Positions 26,076-33,509 of a DNA stretch of 64,000 nucleotides are shown here, piece after piece. Every line of letters begins with the position of its first letter. The first letter of the stretch is position 1. Origin of the DNA: TMP-24 sp041397305. GTDB lineage: Bacteria; Pseudomonadota; Alphaproteobacteria; Rhodobacterales; Rhodobacteraceae. The position numbers were made by a program, and so were the translations under genes. Under the pieces are notes generated by a model, which had not been told where the DNA came from, made no database searches, and worked only from the letters and a program-made list of their open reading frames with translations. Where the stretch lies: positions 62,001 through 126,000 of the forward strand of contig JAWKWX010000008.1 of NCBI GenBank assembly GCA_041397305.1, read 5' to 3'.

Positions 26076-28007
26076 ATGTCAAATCCCGAAACGGCCCTTG
26101 CGCAAGGGCCCGATGACGAAGCCGGTTCGGCTGTCGAAAACGGTCACGGCGCGCATAAGCAAAGCCTTGCGGCGCTGACGCTCGGTGCGATCGGTGTCGT
26201 CTATGGCGATATCGGCACCAGCCCGCTTTATGCCATGCGCGAAGCACTGCATCCGGTGTCCCAAGACGGGATTTCGGTGGGCGAGGTTCTGGGTGTCGTC
26301 TCGCTCTTGATCTGGACGCTGATCCTGATCGTGACTGTCAAATATGTGCTCTTCCTTCTCAGGGCGGACAACCGCGGTGAGGGCGGTATCCTGGCGCTTT
26401 ACACGCTTTCGCGCCTGGCGATCGGGCGCAGGAGCTATGCGGTGCTCGGGCTCGGGATCGCGGGGGCAGCGCTCTTCTTCGGCGATGCGGTGATCACGCC
26501 CGCCGTCTCCGTCCTTTCGGCGGTCGAAGGGATCAAGCTCGTCACGCCGAAACTCGATGCCTATGTCCTGCCGATCACCGTCGGCATCCTCGTTGGTCTT
26601 TTCGTGGTCCAGCGGCATGGAACTCAGGCGATCTCTGCCGCTTTCGGGCCGATCACCGCGATCTGGTTCCTGACCATGGCAACAACAGGCGTGATGCAGC
26701 TCGCGCAGGACGCCTCCGTGATCGCCGCCTTCAACCCCTACCACGGGATCGCTTTCCTCATCGACCACGGCCTTGTCGCCTTCATCGTGATGGGCGCGAT
26801 CTTCCTTGCCGTGACCGGGGCCGAGGCGCTTTATGCCGACCTTGGCCATTTCGGCAAACGGCCGATCCGGCTGGCCTGGTTCATCCTGGTCTTTCCCGCG
26901 CTCGTGCTGAACTATCTCGGACAGGGCTCGCTCGTTTTGCGCAATCACGAGGCGCTGGAAAACCCCTTCTTCCTGATGGTACCCGACTGGTTCCTGCCGC
27001 TGCTGGTCGGGCTTGCCACGGTCGCCACCATCATCGCCTCGCAGGCGGTGATCACCGGCGCCTTTTCGATGACGCGCGCCGCGATCCAGCTCGGCTTCCT
27101 GCCGCGTCTTTCCGTCGTCCATACGTCGGAAAGCCAGTCGGGCCAGATCTATGTGCCCGCCGTCAACTGGCTTCTGCTGACGGGTGTGCTGCTGTTCGTC
27201 CTGAACTTCCGCACATCGAGCGCGCTGGCCGCTGCCTATGGCATTTCCGTCACCGGTGCGATGATCGTCGACACCACGCTTGCCATGATCTACGCGCGCC
27301 GGGGCTGGAACAAGAAACTCTGGGTCGTGCTTGCCGCCGCCGCGCCGTTCCTTCTGCTCGAAGGCACCTTCTTCCTGTCGAACATGACCAAGTTCTTCGC
27401 GGGCGGCTTCGTGCCGGTGGTTCTGTCGATCACCATCGCCGCGCTGATGTATTCCTGGTGGCGGGGCACCCAGCATGCGGTTCAGGCCGCCCACAAGCAG
27501 ATGGTCGATCTCGACAGTTTCGCCCGTTCGATGATGAAGAGCTCGGTCCATGTGGTGCCGGGCACGGCCTTCTTCCTGACCTCGGACCCGAACGCCGTGC
27601 CGCCTGCGATGCTGCACAATATCAAGCACAACCGTGTCCTGCATGAGAGGAACGTGGTCCTCACCGTCGAGACGGTGCGTGTACCAATGGTGGGCGACCG
27701 CGACCGCGCCGAATATGCGCCGATCAACGAGCGGTTCGGGCGCCTGATCCTGCGCTTCGGCTTCATGGAAAGCCCCAATATCAGCCGCGCCCTTGGCCGT
27801 GCCCGGCGCGAGGGGCTGAAGTTCGACGTGATGACGACCACCTTCTTCCTCGGCCGCCGCAAGGTCGTGCTTGGTGGCAATGACGGGTTCAGGCGCATCC
27901 TCGACCGGATATTCATCGCGCTCGGCCGGTTCTCCGCCGATCCGAGCGAGTTCTACCAGCTGCCCCGCGACCGGGTGGTGGAGCTTGGCGCCCGCATCTC
28001 GATCTGA
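26076..28007 (+). CDS. kup: low-affinity potassium uptake protein Kup
   Basis: This 643-residue proton-coupled potassium importer has about twelve membrane helices and a C-terminal cytoplasmic domain. Conserved motifs are GAIGVVYGDIGTSPLYAMRE near the N-terminus, ADNRGEGGILALY, GDAVITPAVSVLSAVEG and MFLTSDPNAVP-like FFLTSDPNAVPPAMLHNIKHN in the C-terminal part. I chose the ATG at 26076; an upstream in-frame start adds only eight residues. It is a single-gene unit preceded by a 229-base spacer and followed by tRNA-Ser. Confidence 0.96.
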   Translation: MSNPETALAQGPDDEAGSAVENGHGAHKQSLAALTLGAIGVVYGDIGTSPLYAMREALHPVSQDGISVGEVLGVVSLLIWTLILIVTVKYVLFLLRADNRGEGGILALYTLSRLAIGRRSYAVLGLGIAGAALFFGDAVITPAVSVLSAVEGIKLVTPKLDAYVLPITVGILVGLFVVQRHGTQAISAAFGPITAIWFLTMATTGVMQLAQDASVIAAFNPYHGIAFLIDHGLVAFIVMGAIFLAVTGAEALYADLGHFGKRPIRLAWFILVFPALVLNYLGQGSLVLRNHEALENPFFLMVPDWFLPLLVGLATVATIIASQAVITGAFSMTRAAIQLGFLPRLSVVHTSESQSGQIYVPAVNWLLLTGVLLFVLNFRTSSALAAAYGISVTGAMIVDTTLAMIYARRGWNKKLWVVLAAAAPFLLLEGTFFLSNMTKFFAGGFVPVVLSITIAALMYSWWRGTQHAVQAAHKQMVDLDSFARSMMKSSVHVVPGTAFFLTSDPNAVPPAMLHNIKHNRVLHERNVVLTVETVRVPMVGDRDRAEYAPINERFGRLILRFGFMESPNISRALGRARREGLKFDVMTTTFFLGRRKVVLGGNDGFRRILDRIFIALGRFSADPSEFYQLPRDRVVELGARISI

Positions 28008-28069
28008 TCGCCGATTTCGCCCGATGCCCCTTGCATCCCGCCCCGGCAAAAGGCTAAAGAGCCGCCCAC

Positions 28070-28159
28070 GGACAGATGGCCGAGTGGTCGAAGGCGCACG
28101 CCTGGAAAGTGTGTAGGCGGGGAACCGTCTCGAGGGTTCGAATCCCTCTCTGTCCGCCA
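28070..28159 (+). tRNA. tRNA-Ser (anticodon GGA)
   Basis: This 90-base class II tRNA has a 7-bp acceptor stem, GGACAGA with TCTGTCC, followed by G and an encoded CCA. The anticodon loop is CTGGAAA with anticodon GGA. The long variable arm is GTAGGCGGGGAACCGTCTC, typical of tRNA-Ser, and the T-loop is GGGTTCGAATCCC. Its 3' end faces the atypical 4.2-kb segment that runs to tRNA-Asn, so it is a plausible integration site. No second copy of the 3' end was seen. Confidence 0.97.
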
Positions 28160-28215
28160 CCCGAACGTCCCCAAAATCCAACCCTCTCTGCCAAGTAAAC
28201 GGCGAGGTCGGTGGG

Positions 28216-28231
28216 TTAATGCAGCCTTAAC
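28216..28231 (+). promoter_or_regulatory. CtrA-type binding site (TTAA-N7-TTAAC)
   Basis: TTAA (28216-28219), seven bases, then TTAAC (28227-28231) is the full CtrA consensus. A -10-like ATACTG/TACTGC lies about 10 bases downstream, and the MuF-GH19 start codon is 42 bases beyond the box. That position suits a CtrA-activated promoter. It is the only such pair I noticed in the window. Confidence 0.5.
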
Positions 28232-28273
28232 TCCAACCTGATACTGCTTTCGGGGAATGACTCGGAGGAGCCG

Positions 28274-29548
28274 ATGCGACACGAAAGCAAGTTTGCGGCC
28301 TGGATCAGGTCAGGCGGCAACAGCGTCTTTGTCTTGCCGCTTGGTCCGGTCCGGGTGCCGGAAGTCAAGTTCTCGGTGGTCCCCGACCGACTCCTCGACA
28401 GCGTCATCGACGATGCACTGGCCGCAGGCGCTGCCCGGCTGAACGCATTTCTCCCCGAGGGCGTCAGCATTGACATTACATCTGTCGACCTCACGGCGAT
28501 CCGGGAGCAACTGCGCGCCTCTGTCGCGGATCGACTGACCGAAACCGGCGTGCCGGTCAATGCCAACGATCCAATTATCAATGCAATCTTGGCGCGATAC
28601 GCGGAAGCGCTTAGCGGCCTTTTCCAGAGGGACGCGCTCCAACTCGAGACCTACATCTGGCGCAGTGCGGACGACAGGCGCGTTCGCGCTGCTCATGCAG
28701 AAAACGACGATCAAGTCTTCGCATGGTCCGCACCACCCGCAGGTGGACATCCTGGTCAGGATTGGAACTGCCGACGCACGGCAGAGCCGGTCCTTGATCC
28801 TCAGACGATTCCTGAAGCCGCGGTCTGCGACATTCTGACTGGTGACAGACTATCTGCCGCGTTTCCTGACGCGCCATTGGGCCGCCTTGCGGAGATGGCA
28901 AAAGAGGTGGACCCTCTCGTTGTTTCCGGGCGGCTCGATACAAGAGAACGACTTATCCACTTCCTTGCGCAGATGCGCCAGGAAGCCGGTAGCAGCGCAC
29001 GACTTGTGGAGGGCTTCAACTACAATGTGCGCGGGCTGATCGCGACCTACCGCTACTACAGGGATAACCCTGAAGACGCAGAACGGTTCGGACGCACCGA
29101 AGAACACCCGGCCGACCAGGTCGCAATTGCAAACTTGGCATTAGCCAACCGAAACGGCAATGGGGACGCCGCCAGTGGCGACGGATGGGCCTTTCGCGGC
29201 CGTGGGCTCTTTCAACTGACAGGCCGAGCTAACTATCGGGAGTTCACTGTCTGGCACGAGAACACGTTCGGTGAACAAATTGACTTCGAAGCCGACCCGG
29301 ACCGCGCTGCCGAACCCTTGTATGCCGTGAGGTCGGCCGTGTTCTTTTGGCTCGATCGCGATCTTGCCGCACTTGCAGACCAAGGGCTCACCGACAGCGC
29401 GACCGATGCGATAACGGAGCGCATCAACCGTGACACCGACAGCTATGGAGAGCGGCGGCAACACATGGCTTCGATTCGGGACGGTGGACAGTTTGACGGC
29501 ATTTGCCGCTTCTCCGTTTCCCGCCCAAGGTTCGAGGACGCGGAATGA
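28274..29548 (+). CDS. MuF-like phage head domain fused to GH19 lysozyme/chitinase domain
   Basis: This 424-residue protein has an N-terminal part ending in a phage Mu F-like motif (about residues 128-172): IWRSADDRRVRAAHAE, FAWSAPPAGGHPG, then NCRRTAEP. Usual MuF proteins end in CRC; here the second Cys is Arg. A GH19-like catalytic domain follows (about 190-405): FLAQMRQEAGSSARLVEGFNY with candidate acid Glu237, GDGWAFRGRGLFQLTGRANY and ITERINRDTDSYGERR. There is no signal peptide. GGAGGAG precedes the ATG, and the stop overlaps the next gene (ATGA). The fusion resembles polymorphic MuF toxins attacking the cell wall, but the toxin role is inference. Confidence 0.75.
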   Translation: MRHESKFAAWIRSGGNSVFVLPLGPVRVPEVKFSVVPDRLLDSVIDDALAAGAARLNAFLPEGVSIDITSVDLTAIREQLRASVADRLTETGVPVNANDPIINAILARYAEALSGLFQRDALQLETYIWRSADDRRVRAAHAENDDQVFAWSAPPAGGHPGQDWNCRRTAEPVLDPQTIPEAAVCDILTGDRLSAAFPDAPLGRLAEMAKEVDPLVVSGRLDTRERLIHFLAQMRQEAGSSARLVEGFNYNVRGLIATYRYYRDNPEDAERFGRTEEHPADQVAIANLALANRNGNGDAASGDGWAFRGRGLFQLTGRANYREFTVWHENTFGEQIDFEADPDRAAEPLYAVRSAVFFWLDRDLAALADQGLTDSATDAITERINRDTDSYGERRQHMASIRDGGQFDGICRFSVSRPRFEDAE

Positions 29549-30072
29549 GGACGATGCTTCTGTCGATGGTCGCATGGGCCGTCTCCGCTCTTGCCTGCGC
29601 AGCTCAAGAGGTGGTCTACCGCTCCACACTGGCTGAACAGTCTGTCGAGACCCGCGACCTTCTGATTGTACTGGAACCGGTCGATGAGGATGTCCGCTTT
29701 TCGATCACGCTGCACAACACTCAAACCGGTTTCGAGCGCCAGCATGAGTTCGATGGCGAAGGTGCCAGCGATCCCAGCCCGTTTCAGTTAACTTCAATGC
29801 ATTACTGCGGTTCACCGGTCGTCCTGCTGACCATTCAGTACCCTTGGCGCCACGAGCTTCCGCAGTACGTCCGTGTTCTGGAAACGTTTGCATTCCGCAC
29901 TTCGGATTTTGCCTTCGTCGACAAGGCATTTGGGCCGCTCACGGACATCGCCTTACTGGACAGTCAGGACGAGGGCGCCAAAGATCTCGAGATGCAACCG
30001 CCGGTCCTCGTTCAATGTCTCTCTAGTCCCATCGGCCCCCCCTTTAGGTTTGTAATGAAAACAAGATATTAG
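29545..30072 (+). CDS. small secreted protein coupled to the GH19 fusion, possible immunity protein
   Basis: This 175-residue protein starts with a signal peptide (about residues 1-20, MRTMLLSMVAWAVSALACAA) and then looks beta-rich, with LLIVLEPVDEDVRFSITLHN, two Cys residues (MHYCGSP and VQCLSS) and no recognised motif. I chose the ATG at 29545 because it overlaps the upstream stop by 4 bases and begins a perfect signal peptide. A periplasmic partner encoded with a wall-degrading enzyme fits an immunity or inhibitor role, as for other peptidoglycan-targeting effectors. That is inference from position and export alone. Confidence 0.7.
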   Translation: MRTMLLSMVAWAVSALACAAQEVVYRSTLAEQSVETRDLLIVLEPVDEDVRFSITLHNTQTGFERQHEFDGEGASDPSPFQLTSMHYCGSPVVLLTIQYPWRHELPQYVRVLETFAFRTSDFAFVDKAFGPLTDIALLDSQDEGAKDLEMQPPVLVQCLSSPIGPPFRFVMKTRY

Positions 30073-30579
30073 CTTGTCATCGGGCTGGAGAAGGTTTGAC
30101 GACAGGCCCATCCCCTCCGCCATCATCCCTGTTGCGAACACGGACAGGCGCCCATAGCGGCGCGGAAATAGTCGTGTTTTCAAAGGGCTTTGCCTCCCCA
30201 ACGCGAACCTCTGAGACTGCGCCTCAGGCCCGTTCTGGGCTCTGAACGGCTCTTCGTCTCCGTTCGGGCGAACCTCGTCGAATTCGGTTCGGTCGAACTT
30301 TTCCACGCATTTCCAATGGCCTGAGTTTCTACGCCGCCAAAACTTCGCCCCTTATTTCCATCGCGCTCAAAGGGAACAGAGCCGCAACAAGCGAGAGGCG
30401 CAGCCGCTGGGTGCGCTGGCCGAATGGCGCGTAGCGGTGGCGATGTCCGCCCGTGACGAGAACTGGAAAACCCCGACGACAAAAGGACTTGAACTCGTTA
30501 GCGTTACAAGGCGCAGGACGGTGACCAACGGCACTTGCGAACCAGCCATCATCATATGGAACGATTTTCAGGAGAGTGC
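30073..30579. other. 507-base spacer, no gene supported
   Basis: The sequence is locally AT-richer than the window average. Short frames exist on both strands, but none has a ribosome-binding site, convincing codon use or a family I recognise. A frame running from about 30350 into the phosphoesterase gene (reading EAQPLGALAEWR) may be a decayed gene. The last bases hold the GGAGAG ribosome-binding site of the phosphoesterase. Confidence 0.4.
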
Positions 30580-31518
30580 ATGGGAACAGTCGATATCATC
30601 CCCGACATCCACGGGCAGATCGCGAAACTACGGGGAGCGCTTGATGCACTCGGATGGCGGCGGAACGCGGCAGGCTGGATCCATCCCGACCCGGAGCGGA
30701 CCATCGTTTTTCTGGGCGACTTCATCGACCGTGGGCCGGAGAACCGGGCCGTCATTCACCTGGTGCGCGACCTGATCGACAGCGGCAAGGCCCGCGCGAT
30801 CATGGGCAACCACGAGCTCAATGCCCTTCACTTCCACACGGCTCACCCCGAGACCGGCCAGCCCCTCCGCGCTCATTCGGAGAAAAACCTGCGCCAGCAC
30901 GCAAGCTTCCTGGCGGAGTTTCCCGTCGGTGCCGACGAGACCCGCGAGGCGCTGGCGTGGATGCGCAGCCTCCCTTTGTTTCTGGAAGCTGAGGGATTCC
31001 GCGCCGTGCATGCCTGCTGGGTCGACCCCACGATCAACCGCGTGCGGGCGCTCACCGACGACGGCGTACTGTCCGAAGCGCAGTTGATCCGCGCGGCTGA
31101 TCCTGCCGACGAGCTTTACCACCTTGCCGAGGAAATCACGAAGGGGCCCGAACACCAGCTTCCCGATGGGTTTGCATTCCGCGACAAGGACGGCACCCAC
31201 CGCGATCACGTTCGGCTGCAATGGTGGAATGCAGGGGCCCGGACCTGGCGTGATATCGCTATCTCGGTTCCTGTTCCGGATGATCTGCCCGATGTACCAC
31301 TACCGGGAACCCTGATGGCGCAGACCTATCCTGCCCACGAACGCCCCGTCTTCTTCGGTCACTACTGGCTCAGCGGCGATCCGGTCCTGCAGGCTCCGAA
31401 CGCGCTGTGCCTAGACTATTCCGCCGGCAAGGATGGGCCGCTCGTAACGTATGAACTGCGCCCGGGTGAGACGTTGCTCTCCCCCGACCGGGTTTGGCTT
31501 CACGCGAGCCCTGACTGA
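30580..31518 (+). CDS. PPP-type metallophosphoesterase
   Basis: This 312-residue protein carries the two-metal phosphoesterase motifs in order: DIHGQ (residues 8-12), GDFIDRGPEN and GNHELN, with a late VFFGHYWL containing a further metal-binding His. This is the layout of Ser/Thr protein phosphatases and diadenosine tetraphosphatases (ApaH/PrpE-like). I chose the ATG at 30580 because GGAGAG lies 4 bases before it and the first motif follows at once. Its codon use is GC-rich and closer to the core genome than the upstream GH19 pair. The substrate is unknown. It is convergent with a recombinase-like fragment. Confidence 0.88.
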   Translation: MGTVDIIPDIHGQIAKLRGALDALGWRRNAAGWIHPDPERTIVFLGDFIDRGPENRAVIHLVRDLIDSGKARAIMGNHELNALHFHTAHPETGQPLRAHSEKNLRQHASFLAEFPVGADETREALAWMRSLPLFLEAEGFRAVHACWVDPTINRVRALTDDGVLSEAQLIRAADPADELYHLAEEITKGPEHQLPDGFAFRDKDGTHRDHVRLQWWNAGARTWRDIAISVPVPDDLPDVPLPGTLMAQTYPAHERPVFFGHYWLSGDPVLQAPNALCLDYSAGKDGPLVTYELRPGETLLSPDRVWLHASPD

Positions 31519-32392
31519 CCATTCGTCTCAGTCGAACACCCGGCCCGGCTGCTCGTCCCACGGCAGGGACGCCACGAAGCACAGATCATAGATGCTGATT
31601 GTCGAGGGCTCGCGGTGGACGACCAGCCGCTCGAGCACCTCAGGCGCGAGCCAGGCGAGGCGCAGGAGGCGGCTGATGTAGCGGTCCGATAGGCCCTCGT
31701 CCGCCGCGAGGTCGGCAAGCGTGGCGACGTCGCCGCGGTCCAGCCGCTGCCGCCAGCCCCATGCCCGGCCAATGGCGCGCAGCAGGTGAGGATCCTGCCC
31801 GCGACCCATGGCGGCCTCGACATGCTTCGGCGGCAGGATCCGGGGGCGGCCGCCGCGGCGGCGCAGTTCGAGCGGAATGTGGACGCGCAAGCCTGCCTTC
31901 AATTTCCAGATGACGCTGGTGGATGCCGTGGCGCGTTGGCTGGCGCTAAACTCGGCATGGCTCGGCCGCCATTCGGGTGCAGGATCGCCGACAGGCCTCG
32001 CGGAGGCGCGGCCGATCTGGATCGGGCCGCCACCCACCTTGTCGAACCAGCCGCCGCCGCAGGAGCTGGAGCGGATGCTGCACTTCGCCCGCAGCCGCGG
32101 GCTTCCCTACACATTCCTTCATCACATGACCAAGGCCGCTGCAGGGGTGTCCTATGGCTTCTGCCGTTGGTCGGATGGCCTGCTGGAAGGTGCGAGCCTC
32201 ACCATATACGGGCGGGATCGCACCTTGGCTATGCGGCTGGCGGCCCGATTTCGGCCCGGTCTGGCACCCACCCACTGTGTAAGCCTTTCGGCACATCGGG
32301 GCAGGTTGCCTACTATCTGCCTATTCGTGCCAAACGCCCCAAGGGAAGCCCTCGCGGGATGGCAGGCAACTTCTTGCTTCTCTTGGGTTTTT
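31519..32392. mobile_element. probable remnant of an element integrated beside tRNA-Asn
   Basis: This stretch lies between the phosphoesterase and the 3' end of tRNA-Asn. It contains the recombinase-like fragment on the minus strand. On the plus strand there is an unrecognised open stretch (about 31980-32270, reading ELERMLHFARSRGLPY) that then runs into the tRNA without a plausible stop of its own. No terminal repeats, transposase or att duplication was seen, so its limits are not defined. Confidence 0.35.
31528..32037 (-). pseudogene. fragment resembling the C-terminal region of a recombinase-type mobile protein
   Basis: The readable part is about 130 residues from roughly base 31920 down to 31528: LRVHIPLELRRRGGRPRI, then HLLRAIGRAWGWRQRLDRG, an HTH-like TLADLAADEGLSDRYISRLL, and LRLAWLAPEVLERLV. 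From memory this is the tail that follows the zinc ribbon in large serine recombinases and in small proteins found beside DUF2924 genes. No catalytic resolvase domain is present, and the N-terminal 40 residues of the frame look non-coding. Its position beside tRNA-Asn supports a decayed integrative element. Confidence 0.5.
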
Positions 32393-32467
32393 TGGCTCCG
32401 GCGGTAGGGATCGAACCTACGACCAATTGATTAACAGTCAACTGCTCTACCGCTGAGCTACGCCGGA
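32393..32467 (-). tRNA. tRNA-Asn (anticodon GTT)
   Basis: Read on the minus strand this is a 75-base tRNA with acceptor TCCGGCG pairing CGCCGGA, then G and encoded CCA. The D-arm is GCTCAGCGGTAGAGC, the anticodon loop is CTGTTAA with GTT, and the T-arm is TAGGTTCGATCCCTA. Its 3' end faces the atypical segment that begins at tRNA-Ser, so the two tRNA 3' ends point at each other across 4.2 kb. Confidence 0.97.
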
Positions 32468-32548
32468 ACACGGGGGGCGATATAGCAAGTGGCCCGGGGG
32501 GCGTCCAGTGGGTAATCCAAGTTTTTTGGTGCGCCCGTCCGCAAGTGG

Positions 32549-33469
32549 TCAGGTGAGGCGGAAGCAGGCGGAGAAACGAAGATCCCCATCGGCGGAAGCC
32601 TCATTTTTCTCTGACAGTTCAATCAGATGCGCGAAGACATTGAGAGCTGCTGCACCCATAAGGGCGGCAGGTGTGTCGGTGTAGATCTGCCGGGCGAGAT
32701 CGAACGGTGTTGCCGGGCCGGAGCGGAGGGCCTCGACGATGGCGCGCGCGCGCGCCTGGCGGTGGAGGGTCAGGTCCGCAATCCGGTGGAGGGGTGCCGG
32801 GACGGGATCGCCATGACCGGGCCAGAGCCGCACGGGGCGGGCGGCGGCGAGCCGGTCGAGCGAGCGCATGTAGGCGCCCATGTCGCCGTCGGGCGGCGCG
32901 ACGATCGAGGTCGACCAGCCCATCACGTGATCGCCGGAGAAGACCTCTCCCTGCCAGGAGAAGCATAGATGGTTGCCGAAATGACCCGGCGTATGGAGCG
33001 CCGTGAGCGACCAGTCGCCGTGGCTGACGCAGTCCCTGTCGGCGACGAGGATATTGGGCTGGAACATCCGGTCAGCGCCTTCGCCGCCTGTCGGCGGCTC
33101 CCGCCGGGCGAGGTCTTCCATCAGCGGGGACCGGCCCGCCGCGGCGTCGCCGAAGGCAAGGACCGGCGCGCCGGTGGCGGCGGCAAGGCGTGGGGCGAGG
33201 GCGGAATGGTCGCGGTGGGCGTGGGTGACGAAGATATGGCTGATCCGTTCGCCCGGGTCGAGTGCCGCGAGGATCGCCGCGAGATGTCCGGTATCGTCAG
33301 GGCCGGGGTCGATGACGGCGACTGCGCCGGTGCCCACGAGATAGGAGTTCGTGCCGCGGCCGGTCATCGGCGAGGGGTTCGGAGCCAGAACACGTCTCAG
33401 GCCGCCATCCTTGCCGGGGCGCAGCCATTCGGCAACGCCGGGCGGGGCAGGGGAGATTTCGACGGGCAT
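32549..33469 (-). CDS. MBL-fold metallo-hydrolase
   Basis: This 306-residue protein has the metallo-beta-lactamase motif THAHRDH (HxHxDH), an upstream VIDPGPDDTGHL, a later LHTPGHFGNHLCF and GDHVMGW, and a C-terminal helical winged region. This layout matches the LACTB2/RNase-like hydrolase group, acting on nucleic acids or thioesters. GGGAGGA precedes the ATG at 33469. It is divergent from the sensor kinase gene by 40 bases and is the first core gene after tRNA-Asn. Confidence 0.9.
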   Translation of the reverse strand: MPVEISPAPPGVAEWLRPGKDGGLRRVLAPNPSPMTGRGTNSYLVGTGAVAVIDPGPDDTGHLAAILAALDPGERISHIFVTHAHRDHSALAPRLAAATGAPVLAFGDAAAGRSPLMEDLARREPPTGGEGADRMFQPNILVADRDCVSHGDWSLTALHTPGHFGNHLCFSWQGEVFSGDHVMGWSTSIVAPPDGDMGAYMRSLDRLAAARPVRLWPGHGDPVPAPLHRIADLTLHRQARARAIVEALRSGPATPFDLARQIYTDTPAALMGAAALNVFAHLIELSEKNEASADGDLRFSACFRLT

Positions 33470-33509
33470 GAGGCTTTCCTCCCTTCGCGCCTGCCGTTAG
33501 GCTCGGATC

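Noticed and set aside
26079..28181. A 700-codon open frame antisense to kup, and similar long antisense frames at 34852-37317, 5322-8006, 60490-62646 and 3114-5108
   Set aside because: They are mirror frames of strongly conserved genes in high-GC DNA, rich in Arg, Gly, His and Asp, and without recognisable domains or ribosome-binding sites.
29953..30306. Minus-strand frame of 117 codons overlapping the secreted partner of the GH19 fusion
   Set aside because: No ribosome-binding site, no recognised motif, and it overlaps a better-supported gene with a signal peptide.
31808..32407. Plus-strand frame opposite the recombinase-like fragment
   Set aside because: Part of it has coding-like composition, but it runs into tRNA-Asn for its stop and I recognise no family. 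It is mentioned only under the element remnant.
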